Notes: generated from the sequence alone by a model not told the origin. DNA of 64,000 nucleotides from Leptoclinus maculatus (GCA_032191485.1 JAVDOI010000001.1:37429885-37493884), one strand, 5' to 3'. Positions 27,656-40,440 are shown, numbered from the stretch's first letter. Numbers and translations: made by a program.

Positions 27656-27848
27656 TGTCACGGGGCATGATGGAGGACTCAAACGCAGACCAGACCAGAA
27701 GTTGAGTGAAGTGGAAATTTAATGAACAAAAACCAGGAACAGTTACCAGAACACAACAGGGAGTCCAAGCAGGTGATTAGGTGAGTGAGGAGGGTGTGGA
27801 GCTAGACAAAGACACACAGAACACAGAAGGCAAAGCCTAATCGTCACA
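27656..27848 (-). mobile_element. Solo LTR, internally deleted
   Basis: It begins TGTCACGGGGCATGATGGAG and ends AAGCCTAATCGTCACA, matching both ends of the 437-bp copy at 61778-62214 but lacking its middle. Flanks are GTAAAC on the left and GTAAAA on the right, an imperfect duplication. The strand is inferred from the full-length relative, whose TATA box is on the minus strand. Confidence 0.7.
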
Positions 27849-28416
27849 GTAAAACTACATTTAGTACAGACTGAGGTCATACACTTCAAAAGTCACACAA
27901 AAGGCCAAAAAGGCTAAAAGACTTACTTTGTATAGACAACCTGTTGTGCTACATTCAAACCCCATGTAAGTGCAACATATTTCATTATTTAAATCAATAT
28001 GTGAATCTTTGTACCAGGCCATTTGCAATGAATAGATCCAACTTCTTAAAAAGGAATCGTCTAAAATGGAGCACTCAAGCAATTACGTTTCCTTCACCAT
28101 AATTAATCAGTGAAATGAAATCCATTATTTCTGTCTTCACTGTGATACACAGCGACAAAGTAATAATTTCTTTCCATAAACTAGAGGAGCATAGGTGTTT
28201 CTGAAGGTTTTAAATGCTCTTTCTGTTCTTAAAAGGCAACTCAGCCCAACAGAGGGTCATTGTTGACGAAATCTAAAGCTTGTAATCTTTTGAAATAATG
28301 TTTATTTCAGTCGCATCTTTTCAGTCAAAGCAGTTAAAAGTGTGTAAACACGAAATATAGAACGACAACAAACTTGTTAAAATGTTGTTAAGTCTCAACA
28401 AGACGATTATGCCCCA

Positions 28417-28740
28417 GTGCTTCCCCTACCATTGTATTAGGGGCACCCCGCCCCCCCCAACGGCACCCTCCGCCCCCCCTTGAAGGTTGAGTTAATTTAG
28501 TTTTCTATATAGAGCCAGATCACAACTGAAGTCATTAAGGTTCCTTTCCTATAGAACAGGTCTATACCTTGTTCTTTTATTAAACAAACTAAATAGCCGT
28601 ATGTTATTTATAGTGCTGGGCAAGTTAACACGTTATTATCGCGTTAACGCATTAATTAATTAACGCCGACAATTATTTTATAGCGCGTTAACGCATTTAA
28701 AAAAAAATAATTATATTTTGAAAGTCCGTTGCTCACTGGC
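28417..28740. repeat. Two hAT terminal fragments
   Basis: 28419-28445 (AGTGCTTCCCCTACCATTG) resembles a hAT end. 28611-28700 starts TAGTGCTGGGCAAGTTAACA and is followed by repeated GCGTTAACGCATT motifs, a hAT-type terminus common in fish. No partner end was found for either. Downstream to about 29490 no gene is supported. Confidence 0.45.
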
Positions 28741-29497
28741 AGCGGTGGAGGAAGTCTTCAGACTACGTTGATGCAGCGTGTGGGAGAAGTATAGATAAAC
28801 AAAAGCAAGACAAGCTAACAAATGCTACAGAGAAGTGGATACAAACTGCAGCCGGTTAGTATTGTGGAAGATGTCGGTCTGAGGAACGTTCTCAAGGTGC
28901 GTTTGGTGTGAACGCACCTTTAGGATCGCAACGAATGACGGCATGTATGAGCCTACAGAATGAGCTAAGAAAGTTAGTGGAAAGATTAACGTGAGACAAG
29001 ATCCGGTTTCTTCAGACAAACATCCGGTTTTCAGAATAAGATGCCAACAAAGTATGAATTATATTCACATTAAGTATAAAACATGCTACCTGCATCTCGT
29101 GAGTTAAAGGGAAAATACACCTAAATTGTGCGTAAAGTGTCTTTATTCTTTGATCGCTGGGTAACCATAATTACCTCGGAGTTACAGCATTATATTGATG
29201 AACAGTAGAGCTGCATTCACATGCTCTGACTGTCATGAAGACAGACATGTTTGCTGAAACGTGCTGATACATTTTATTCATGTTGCACAGCAGTGGAACG
29301 TTTCAAATACAGTCAGCACACTGAGCACAGATAGTGCAAGAAATATAGATACACACACAAGCAGCTAAAGTCCAGTCACCACTGGATAACAGGTTTTGAC
29401 CCAGCTTGGCTGTCAGAGGAGAAAAACTCCCCCTGGCTGTACAAGACTGATCTTGGTAAGTAAGTAAGTAAATACGTACACAAATAAATAGACGGAT

Positions 29498-29563
<66 letters not shown>
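29498..29563. repeat. (GATA)n microsatellite
   Basis: Perfect tetranucleotide run. It creates a spurious (IYLS)n minus-strand ORF. Confidence 0.95.
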
Positions 29564-29694
29564 CACTAATTACACACAGACTTGTAACATGACATCATAG
29601 TTAGAATCTAGAACTGTACTTTAGAATCTAATGAGGTATCTAGTATTCTGTCACAGAATTGCCTTTGCCAGATAGCAGCAATTTACTGTCAGTC

Positions 29695-29870
29695 AGTCAG
29701 TTTCAACAAGAGTTATCACAACGTTTCGTTGGTTTTCCTGTTGTAGAAAGTTTTGTTTCATTTCTTTTACTACTGTCAGTCTCAGTCAGTTTTAACAAGA
29801 GTTATCAAGATGTCTCGTTGGTTTTCCTGTTGTAGAAAGGTTTGTTTTCTTTCTTTTACTACTGTTAATA
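29695..29870 (+). repeat. 89-bp tandem duplication of exon 1
   Basis: Two copies about 89 bp apart share AACAAGAGTTATCA and CGTTGGTTTTCCTGTTGTAG. The downstream copy carries the ATG at 29810 and a good donor (AAG/GTTTGT). The upstream copy has ACG in place of ATG (29721-29723), and its donor reads AAGTTTTG without the GT at the junction. The upstream one therefore looks like a decayed spare first exon. Confidence 0.75.
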
Positions 29871-32704
29871 TGACCTTGACCTTATTTCAACTTTACAGTT
29901 CACAGTGAGATACTTTCTGTGAAGCCAGTTTATATCCTATGTGTAGATACATTATGTTTTCCATCAATTTTCATCTTGTTTGTTCTTTTTTACACTGTAC
30001 AGAAATCTAAATGTGCTGTGGATGTGGTGGCAGATGAGATCCAACAGACAGACGGCTCTCAGAGAAGGTAAAGAGATGTAAAACTCAAAGTGCTGCCCTG
30101 ACTATTTCGTCATCGTAATGGTCAGGTGGATTAGCTTCCTTGTTTAGTGGGTAGATGATTTTATACAAAGTGCTGAACAGTGTCAAGAGACAAAAACCCT
30201 GATCCTGGTCCTGTTAGTACCAGAGCTGTAGACCTGAGACTGGACAGCTGACCTGGACATGTCTCCTGTCAGAAATGACTCAGTTGTACATTTTGCAGAA
30301 GCAACACTAAAGAAAGTATTGCAGATGGCAGTTTGTAGCTTTACACCTTCTGTGTTTATTAGTCCTATAAGCCAGTGGGCTTGATGCATGATGATGCTGA
30401 TGCATTTTACTCTGAAATATTGAACAAAGAAACTGTTGGTAAAGGAACAATAAAAGAGAAAAAAAACGTATACAATCTCACCAAAATGAACTGAATCCAC
30501 TTGGTCTCAGCTATATAAAACACTATTAACACAGATTTGAAAGCAAAAATGATCATGTTGTTCCATTCTAATGTAACATTTAGACGCCTAAAAGACATGC
30601 ATCATGACTGCAGGTTTGCTTATGAAGACTTAAGACTTCTCTTGGACTCTGAGAGTCTTGAGATTTGAGTTGGGCTCACCCTGAATGACTCAAAAACTGT
30701 TCTAGTGATGATCCCTCTAAATGATTTCTGATTTCTTCTGAGCATTAGTATAAAAATAACTGTGTTTGTCTTTATCCCCAGTGTCTCTGTCCCTCACACT
30801 CTCATCCTGACTACATTTTATTTTATTTAATTCTCAAATATAATGTTCACAGTTATACAACAGTGTTTCTCTTCGTCACCAGTGTTGCCACCTCACAAGT
30901 TGACAAATCCGCTGATGCAGGAAAGGCTAAAAGACCATGGTGGTTCCGTCTGTGCAGGGTACGTATGTTTGACACAAAGTGCAGCACTCAAAATGAACTA
31001 GATATGTATTGTGTATGTAGTGTATGAGTGTGCCTTTTCATGATTTAATCAGTATTTGTTTTCTACCAACAGAAAAAAAGTCGGGTCACGCCAGTTTCTG
31101 AAGAGCAGAACCTGAAGGAGCAGGACCAGGAGGAGGTGGTGGAGTTTAAAGGCCTCACAGAGGAAGAGGAAATACGTCTTGGGGTACATGAGACAGTTCT
31201 TCAGAGAGAAGAGAAGAGCGAAAACAACACCAAGACCCTCAGACAGCAGAAGAAGGAGCAGGACCAGGAGGAGGTGGTGGAGTTTAAAGGCCTCACAGAG
31301 GAAAAGGAAATACGTCTTGGGGTACATGAGACAGTTCTTCAGAGAGAAGAGAAGAGCAAAAACAACACCAAGACCCTCAGACAGCAGAAGAAGGAGCAGG
31401 ACCAGGAGGAGGTGGTGGAGTTTAAAGGCCTCACAGAGGAAAAGGAAATACGTCTTGGGGTACATGAGACAGTTCTTCAGAGAGAAGAGAAGAGCGAAAA
31501 CAACACCAAGACCCTCAGACAGCAGAAGAAGGAGCAGGACCAGGATGAGGTGGTGGAGTTTAAAGGCCTCACAGAGGAAGAGGAAATACGTCTTGGGGTA
31601 CATGAGACAGTTCTTCAGAGAGAAGAGAAGAGCGAAAACAACACCGAGACCCTCAGACAGCAGAAGAAGGAGCAGGACCAGGAGGAGGTGGTGGAGTTTA
31701 AAGGCCTCACAGAGGAAGAGGAAATACGTCTTGGGGTACATGAGACAGTTCTTCAGAGAGAAGAGAAGAGCGAAAACAACACAGAGACCCTCAGACAGCA
31801 GAAGAAGGAGCAGGACCAGGAGGAGGTGGTGGAGTTTAAAGGCCTCACAGAGGAAGAGGAAATACGTCTTGGGGTACATGAGACAGTTCTTCAGAGAGAA
31901 GAGAAGAGCGAAAACAACACCGAGACCCTCAGACAGCAGAAGAAGGAGCAGGACCAGGAGGAGGTGGTGGAGTTTAAAGGCCTCACAGAGGAAGAGGAAA
32001 TACGTCTTGGGGTACATGAGACAGTTCTTCAGAGAGAAGAGAAGAGCGAAAACAACACAGAGACCCTCAGACAGCAGAAGAAGGAGCAGGACCAGGAGGA
32101 GGTGGTGGAGTTTAAAGGCCTCACAGAGGAAGAGGAAATACGTCTTGGGGTACATGAGACAGTTCTTCAGAGAGAAGAGAAGAGTGAAAACAACACCGAG
32201 ACCCTCAGACAGCAGAAGAAGGAGCAGGACCAGGAGGAGGTGGTGGAGTTTAAAGGCCTCACAGAGGAAGAGGAAATACGTCTTGGGGTACATGAGACAG
32301 TTCTTCAGAGAGAAGAGAAGAGTGAAAACAACACCGAGACCCTCAGACAGCAGAAGAAGGAGCAGGACCAGGAGGAGGTGGTGGAGTTTAAAGGCCTCAC
32401 AGAGGAAGAGGAAATACGTCTTGGGGTACATGAGACAGTTCTTCAGAGAGAAGAGAAGAGCGAAAACAACACCGAGACCCTCAGACAGCAGAAGAAGGAG
32501 CAGGACCAGGAGGAGGTGGTGGAGTTTAAAGGCCTCACAGAGGAAGAGGAAATACGTCTTGGGGTACATGAGACAGTTCTTCAGAGAGAAGAGAAGAGCG
32601 AAAACAACACCGAGACCCTCAGACAGCAGAAGAAGGAGCAGGACCAGGAGGAGGTGGTGGAGTTTAAAAGACAGACAGACTGGAAATCCACTGAAAAGAC
32701 CTAA
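29810..32704 (+). CDS. Predicted four-exon 46-residue-repeat protein
   Basis: Exons: 29810-29839, 30003-30067, 30883-30958, 31073-32704. Introns are 163, 815 and 114 nt, all GT-AG with phases that agree (0, 2, 0), giving exactly 600 codons plus TAA. Exon 1 reads MSRWFSCCRK. The paired cysteines next to basic residues could be lipid-modified, which is inference. Exon 3 ends with PWWFRLCR and exon 4 opens KKSRVTP. Residues from about 72 form eleven 46-residue repeats rich in Glu, Lys and Gln (VEFKGLTEEEEIRLG, HETVLQREEKS, TLRQQKKEQDQ), likely helical or coiled-coil. The tail reads EFKRQTDWKSTEKT. No family recognised and no enzymatic motif seen. AATAAA lies 93 nt after the stop. The start is chosen because it restores phase with exon 2; transcription is not proven. 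Confidence 0.65.
31115..32668 (+). repeat. Coding minisatellite, 138 bp x 11
   Basis: Period of exactly 138 bp (46 codons), eleven full units plus a 36-bp partial unit. Units differ at a handful of sites. Units 1-3 carry AAG where units 4-11 have GAG. ACA replaces ACC in units 5 and 7, and AGT replaces AGC in units 8 and 9. The pattern indicates recent unequal exchange or slippage. Because 138 is divisible by 3, any frame open in one unit is open throughout. Confidence 0.97.
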
Positions 32705-32796
32705 GTCGGGTCTTTTAAAGCATCCTCTGCTCAAAAACAACAGACCCCCCTGGCGGTAGCCACCTGCGTCTGTATATATGTAGATGTATATATGTA

Positions 32797-32802
32797 AATA
32801 AA
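32797..32802 (+). terminator. Poly(A) signal AATAAA
   Basis: AATAAA 93 nt after the stop of the repeat gene, followed by a T-rich stretch at about 32818. A plausible 3' end. Confidence 0.6.
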
Positions 32803-32829
32803 TGATTTAATATTCAAGATTTTTTGTAT

Positions 32830-33602
32830 TTTATTTGGTCTCATCATTAGTATGAGTATAGTTGCATCAATATGAATTGTTATAATACCTGCAGACTCTG
32901 CAATGAAACAGCTGTAAAAGGTAAGTTTTCACCGGTACACATATTTGTTACCCATTAAAAATGATAAAATCTTCTGCTTTACCAGTGTAATTGTATTAAA
33001 CAATACGTATACTGTCTACAACTGTCTACAATTAAAAAAAAATTCACATTGTGCTAACTGTGTATCTGTTTAATTTCAACTGTGCTATCAAACATATATT
33101 TAGTTAATGCTACTTTGCATGTTGACTGAGCACTTTGAACTGACTGGGTTTTAGACAGCACTTGTGTTTAAAGATCTCCATCATAATCTTCACACAGACT
33201 GTGATTTTATCAGTTTGAATCTGAGTGTTTTCAACCAAAAAAAACATTTCAAACCAAGTTTAGAAGAGGGGAGCTCCATGTTTTCCCAGTGGTACAGTGA
33301 TCTGACATGCATATTACATAGAAAAACACTAACAAAGTGAAGAGTATTCAGGTGCTCTAAAGGTTGAGTAAAGTGCTCTGAAATCCAATTCAATCATTGG
33401 CTCGGGAAGGGTAAGTGGTGATGGGGGGATATTGTACGATATCACAACATCACCATGCGGCCTCAGTAGAGGGAGAGATAGAATCAAAGCCTCTTCTTCT
33501 ATTAAAGTAACTTTAATGGTAGAAAAGGATGGGAGAGATGGGAAAGACTCCCATGTTAATGACTTGTGAGCCTCCATGTCATCGTGATAGTTGTATGATT
33601 AC
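32830..33602. other. Intergenic, no gene supported
   Basis: No supported gene or repeat. Confidence 0.5.
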
Positions 33603-33933
33603 TAGGGGTGTAACGGTTCACAAAATCCACGGTTCGGTTCGGTACGGTACAGTGGAGCCACGGTTCGGTACGTTTCGGTACGTTTTCAATACAGTAGAAA
33701 ACTATAAATGCCAGAGAAACGTACTTGATTTTAAAATATATTTATTCATTAAAACTAACATCATAAAGTTATTCTTTGAACAATGATGGAACTATACCTG
33801 AGTGACCCATCTTCTGGGGTGTCTTCTTAGCAGCGTGTAAAATAAAAACAGTTTCTTATGAAAACTAAAATGTAGCATTGTTTGCTGTAGTTATAAACAA
33901 ATAAAAGAAACAATCCTGTTTTATATGGAACTA

Positions 33934-33953
33934 TGTGTGTGTGTGTGTGTGTG
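33934..33953. repeat. (GT)n microsatellite
   Basis: Short GT run inside the hAT-like element. Confidence 0.85.
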
Positions 33954-34019
33954 TTTCTACTCAATGTTTAAGTTTTTTTTCAGAAAGATGAGAATGTCTA
34001 TATATATATAATGTATATA

Positions 34020-34237
34020 TACACTATATTTATCCCTTTATGGGGGACATTTTTCTCTGCATTTGACCCATCCCTGTATATAGGGAGCAGTGGGCTGCCA
34101 ATGACAGGCGCCCGGGGAGCTAGGGGTACAGTGTCTTGCTCAGAGACACTTCGACACATGACACGGCCCAGTCAAGGATTGAACCTTCGACCTTGCGGTT
34201 ACCAGACAACCCTCTTAACCCAGGGAGCCACGGTCGC
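34020..34237 (-). mobile_element. tRNA-derived SINE with A-rich tail
   Basis: On the minus strand it has a GTGGCTCCCTGGG A-box-like string followed by a GGTTCAATCC B box, the internal promoter of a tRNA-type head. It shares AGTGTCTTGCTCA plus a GACAC-TCGACA core with the SINE at 53350-53576. It sits inside the 33603-34552 element. Confidence 0.65.
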
Positions 34238-34239
34238 CC

Positions 34240-34459
<220 letters not shown>

Positions 34460-34552
34460 CGTATGAACGGTTCGTTCGGTTCGTCATGCGTACCGAACCG
34501 TGAGCCTCGTACCGAACGGTTCAATACGAATACGCGTATCGTTACACCCCTA

Positions 34553-34643
<91 letters not shown>

Positions 34644-34664
34644 CATAGATAGATAGATAGATAC

Positions 34665-34751
<87 letters not shown>
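34553..34751. repeat. (GATA)n microsatellite
   Basis: About 200 bp of GATA with two ATACATAG variants near 34642 and 34662. It starts directly at the right end of the hAT-like element. Confidence 0.95.
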
Positions 34752-34752
<1 letters not shown>

Positions 34753-37700
34753 AATACAGAGAATGAATAGGGCATTATTTCAGTTTTCTTTTTGGTTTTA
34801 GGAATGTTCTGTCGAACATGTAGACAGCATAAACAGGCCATTTATAGAGTCTCCCTGCCAGTCAACACCATGATTCCTTTAAGTGTTTGTGTCGGTGTAT
34901 ATTGACAAATATACAAAGTATAATTGTTCACCATTTTTATCATCAGGAAACTTTACTTATTTCATCTTTGGAGGGGATTCTAAAATGATTACTTTTCTTT
35001 ACATATAAGATGCATTGCAAATAGAATATATGTTTTTTAATTCATTCATTATATATCAATAAAATAAAATAATAGACATAAAAAAGAAAAAACAACAACA
35101 ATGCAATAAAACAAGATCATCATTTGTATGGGTGGTTAAATTAATTGTAGATAATGTTAAATTCATTTTTTTGTTATTGCAATATTTCTGAATCCTATAG
35201 ATAAAGTGGTTACACACATTCTTAAAATGTGACAATAACAGATTATGTTTGCTGATATTAGATATAATTAAATATTTGTGGATTTCTATCATCTTACAAG
35301 AAAATACTGCAGCACTAGAGTGACTTTCTATTGGAAAAAGATTTTTTCTGATTAATAATCCTTGAACTAAATGCATGGTGTGACAGAGGCTAATGGGGTG
35401 AAGCGGGGAAAAAAAGCAGGGTGGGGAGAAAGAGCAATAGAAAATGATGAATTTTGCCCAGCTGTTTGCCAAGGCAGGAGGTTTCTGGAACTATTGCTGA
35501 TATGAAGTCGACTTGGATGTCATCCATGAGAGCTTAGTGTTATTTATGACAACAGCAGGAATCACTCGCTCATCATCAGGAGGAGAAGAGTCTTCGCGAG
35601 GCAACGGAAAAATTAACTGAAGGCAAAGAGTTCAGGGGATTTAGGTGGTTGGAGCCAACTCCATTAATTACACTTGTATTGTCTAATAACACATCCACTT
35701 AAGCACCGTGTGTCTCTGATGGTGTTTTAATATCACACTGATATTCCTAGTGTTTGAATGTGTAGTTGCCGTACAGGTGGGAGCAGATAACAAATCATCT
35801 GTGCAGTTATATTTTCAATGTAAATGTCCTGTGTTTATCTTAATAACAACCCCATTAATATAGTTTGTTTCATACACTGACTTTGATGCAGTATCACAAA
35901 TGCACTCAACTCCAGCAAAAGAGATATTCCTCAGAGAAATGTTTCTTATTTGGATAAACTATATAGTTTCTTTGGGGTGAGGCAAAAACATTTTTTAGAC
36001 TTTATTGCCATTAATTAAATGAATTGATTAAGGTTTCAGAACTCCCAATCCACCATGTTTTAACTTTAAAGTTAAGGTTAAGTCAGGTGCAATATTGAGA
36101 AGAATAAATGATAATGAGAAATAACGATGTATTTGTAATGCTAGTGAAGCATTTACATTAATATCATCAGGAAGGACAGGAGATATGTTTACTTATATTT
36201 ACATACTTACACTCAGTTGTCAGTTTCTTATCTTAGTCCTGCAATATATCTTACCTTGATGAAGGTAGTGTGTGTTGCCTTTGAACTGTATTGCATTATA
36301 CAGAGAGGTGTTTCTGTTATGTAGTCTACATTCATTGATATGAATGGGGTGGAAAAACTACAATACAATTCAACAGCACCACAAACTGCAGCCTCCATGA
36401 TGATTTTAAAGTTGAATCAGTTTCAACAAAAACTAACGTAGAAGGTATGTAAGACCATAAACTGACAACTGAGCATTGGATGCATATAACTTTGTGTGAG
36501 CATATCTAAACATTTAATAACATCTACATGTGTCTTTTAATTGATGAAGTAATTTAGTGTTATTCCACGATACTCATGATATAAATGAATCACCAACACA
36601 TCTTTGTAACTTAACAGCCACATAAATGTGCTTCCGCATACAATGTCTTAAAGATCGGTTAATAATATCTGCATACAAGCTGATAGTATCTCCTGGCACA
36701 GCCAGCCTGTCAGGTGGTGTTTAATGTTCCTATTAGTCAAGTCATTGTACATCTTTATGAGAAGGGCTTGTGTTACTGGGAACAGTTCATCACTAAAAAA
36801 ATCATTATCTACTCACTCCACGTGAGTGAAAAGACAGCACTTCTTACAGTTTCATCACAGTTTTCCTGCCAACGCTACCAGACTTCCTCCTGGATTTATT
36901 CAGTAATGAGCACTGAGTATTAACTGACCCAAAGTCATAAAGTTATTGCAGGTCTACTTTAAGATAAAATGAGTCACAAGAATGTAGACAAACATACAAC
37001 CAAAAGAAGCCAATGTTTGGATCACTGCCATTGTAAGTCACTCTGTCACACTGTGTAAAAACAAAATAGCCCTTAAATATCATGCTTGCTCAACTCAAAT
37101 AACTGCCTTAATTTATACTCAGTCATGCTTTCCGATTTTAGAGATGACAGTGTAGCTGATGTTTTTTCAATAAATACTTCTCTCTACTTCTCTCTCTCCT
37201 CGTCTCTTTATGCATCTACACGTATGTGTAGTCGCTTGCATGCAGAATTTAAAAGCAGCTTTGGCATTTCCTGATGTACTGGAGTTACAGAGATGTTCCT
37301 GGTGAAATTAGCTTGCAGAGGACCAATTTTGCAGTATGCAAACTTAAAACATCAGATCATTTCCTCATTGTTTCATGTTTTTCAAATGGCCGATACATGA
37401 GCATGGGCCATGTAAGACCTTACTTTTGTGAAACGAGTCAAATGCTCAACCCTCCCACTGTTAGAAATAAAAGCATTAGAACAATTTATTTCTATTTGCA
37501 GCACTGTTTGTTTATGTTTGCCTTGGCCCAAAGTAGACTAGATGGTATCCACTGATAACTGTGGTGACATACAAAACATTAAGCACCAAGGAAATTGGAT
37601 TAGCTTGGCGAGTGAAAAATGCTTCCTGTTGATGGTCCTGTAGATGTATGAGTCTGATGTCCTCTGTTAAGGTCCTGTAACACAATCCTGAGTAATACAA

Positions 37701-40060
37701 ATACACGTGGGACTATTCCCAGCAAGCTTTGTCTTATTTTGCACCATTAGTTTTTCTTTTTTGGAAGTAGTCTCTGCGTTGTGATATCTTTACTGGTGAG
37801 GGATACAGGGTGCATTTAATCCCCAGTTTTCTTACACAAGGATGTTTTTGCAGCAGTGGTGGATGTAGGTTTGATGTTATTACAGCATTTTTAGCAGCAT
37901 TTTTAGTAGAAATAGAAAATACACAAACATAGATTTTTTGTAATCTATGAAGGGATTTTACTGTAAGTAGATCAGCTTTTGGAATTGTATAATACCTATA
38001 GAATTTCCTTGCAATGCTGAAAAGCTTTCATTTGTCCGTTTTAGGTTATTTTAATTGCTTACGGCAGCAACCTCAGCCAGCATTAACAGCCGCAACTTAA
38101 TCTTGTTCTTAAGCTTCGCTTCTTCAGCAGAAGTTGCCTTATATTAGCCAATGAAGATTCCCTGAAAGCTAAACTTCACTGTTGACCCGTAATAATATTG
38201 ACTTTATTCACCTTAACTAGAATTCCCTGAGAGCAGGCAATTTATTATTCTCCTTGTTGTACTTTTGCTGTTACACCTCCAAATTAGACAATCACACCTT
38301 ATATAGCTGCAAACTGGGATAACTCAATTACCTCTCGCCTGTGTGTCGCTTTGAAAAGTTGGGGTGTTTAAACAACATAACACAGCAGGCTGTGTAGCCC
38401 CCATATAGCTGTTTTTTGAAGGCATTCTTGTTGCTGCTGCTGAATACCTTAAAAAATGGACCTATTGTTTTGTAATTGAAGTGGAAATATTTGACGATAC
38501 TATTTTCACAAGACTGTTCTTATTTTGATTTACTGTTTCAAAGCAAAGAAGAACATGTTTGACATTTTACAAACAGACCAGCATTTTGTTGTCATGTCTG
38601 CAATGAAAAACAGGATATTTTCTATTTTTCATCAAGAAATTAAGCTTCTATTTGAAACTTTCTAGAGTAATTTGTTAGAAAATCTGTTACCATGTGAGGC
38701 TACAATGTATTTTGATCACATGTTGTTTAATCAATTCTGCTGACAGCCAATCTTTAACTGCCCGAGCATCTTTAAGAGCTCAAAGTGATGCATTTGAACT
38801 TCAAGGCAGGGTCCTTGCTTCCTCTGTTGCATCTTTAAAGGTCAGTGAAATCTCTGGAGTTCTGGAGCAGATCTGATGCATGCATTTTTTTCATTCTAAG
38901 CTTCACAGAGTAGGAAAGGCTAACCTTGTCATCGGAAAGGAGATACAAGAATGAACCCTTTCAGGTGAGACTAAATAAAGAACTGGAGATGGGCCAGGGA
39001 CTGAAACTTAATCCTCTACTGGTACTGTCCCCAATTGGAGAGCAGCTGTTACAATCTTAGGTTTATTTGGTTTTGTGACTTTTCTCTTTTGATATATATC
39101 TTCTTTTTTTTAGTAGCATTTAGGTTGTAAATGTGTGCTCACTGGCGTATGCCAAACATAGTGACTTATAGATGAATAGCATTGTATAGGTTTCCAAACT
39201 GATCCTGACCAGGTAGCAACCTCTGGGTCTGAGAAAGTGAAGCCAAGCCAGATAAACTTGTAGTCTTTTAAATAGCCCTCATGGGGCAACTCCTCTGGTT
39301 GTAAAAAGAAGTCTGATTGTATAGAATGGCCGGCAATAAGACTGTAATGTTTTATATATTTAGTTAAGTATTTTAAGAAGTTTCAGGTGAGGGCCAAGGC
39401 AAATTTAAGAGGCAGGAAGTTATTTATTTCAAGGAATGAAAGGAGAGGAGAGATAAACAAACCTGACAGGAAGATGCTCCCAATAATTTTCTTCTTAGAA
39501 TGGTTAGGGACGGGGTGACAGAGCCTATAAGACTAAAAGAAAATGACTGTGTAGTCTGACTGGGGGAATAAAAGATGAGCTGAAGTAAAAAAAAGCCCTA
39601 CTTGTGTCATCATAATGACAACTTTAACATTTCACCACAGCTGTCATGATCAGTATTTATTTTCTGTCGTGAAAGAGTGCAGCATCATACAAAGAAAAAC
39701 GATCTCTTGAAATGCCAGGCAAAGCAGAAATTAGCAAGTACTATTACGTATACTGATGCATGTGACATGAAAGCCATTTCAGTACAGTGGCAATAACCCT
39801 AAACAGTATACATTTACCATTTTAAGAGGGGAATCCACACAGATGGTGTAAGAAGTGCCAGCTGAGACCCAAGATTTTACAGTTTTCATTTTCAGTCTCG
39901 TTTCAACCTCAATGTCTCGATGTCTTCACCAGTAAACGACCAAATCAAATACTAATATGAAAGCTTTGGGTGTGCTGCCTTTGTGTTTCAGTGTCCACTG
40001 AGGAATGTCACACATATTTTAAACAAGTCTGCAGCCATGCTAGCCGCTCTATGAGACTAG
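34752..40060. other. Intergenic, no gene supported
   Basis: The longest plus-strand ORF here is 93 codons (37274-37555), and a 138-codon minus ORF at 35056-35472 is low-complexity in parts. None has a recognised domain or splice support. Confidence 0.5.
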
Positions 40061-40064
40061 CATG

Positions 40065-40440
40065 GTGTTTGGGGTAACTTTAGCATGCTAACATGCTCAC
40101 AATGACAATGCTAACATGCAGATATTTAGCAGGTCTAATATTTACCATTTACCTTGTTAGCATGCTAACATTTGCCAAACGGGACTAAACACAAATCACA
40201 GCTATGGCTGATGGAAATGTCATTTTTGCAGGTAATTGGTCCTAAACCAAAGCACTGGACAAATCAAAATGTTGGAGCTAGATGGATGTGAGGGATCACC
40301 AAAGTTGTAAATATATAGCATGAGGGGGGCAAAGAATGTCTGTACCAAATTTCATATTCATATAACATTTTATATTTATTGAAATATTTCACCTGAAAAA
40401 AGTAAACTCACTAACAGAAAAGTCAGGAGATCACCAAAGT
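40065..40440. repeat. Fish interspersed repeat (GTTAGCATGCTAAC)
   Basis: It contains repeated TAGCATGCTAACAT motifs, then AATCACAGCTATGGCTGATG, GGTCCTAAACCAAAGCACTG and GATCACCAAAGT. I know this string as an abundant dispersed repeat in fish genomes; class not determined. No second copy in this window. Confidence 0.5.

Noticed and set aside
29498..29563. CRISPR-like or other regular array
   Set aside because: Simple tetranucleotide repeat; no spacers. No CRISPR is expected or seen in this vertebrate DNA.
31049..32740. 563-codon minus ORF with Leu-rich repeats as a membrane protein gene
   Set aside because: Open only because the unit length is a multiple of three; no splice or promoter support, while the plus frame has four phase-matched exons.
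34160..34237. Possible tRNA gene on the minus strand
   Set aside because: A and B box are present but no cloverleaf can be drawn with confidence, and the sequence shares a body with the SINE at 53350-53576.
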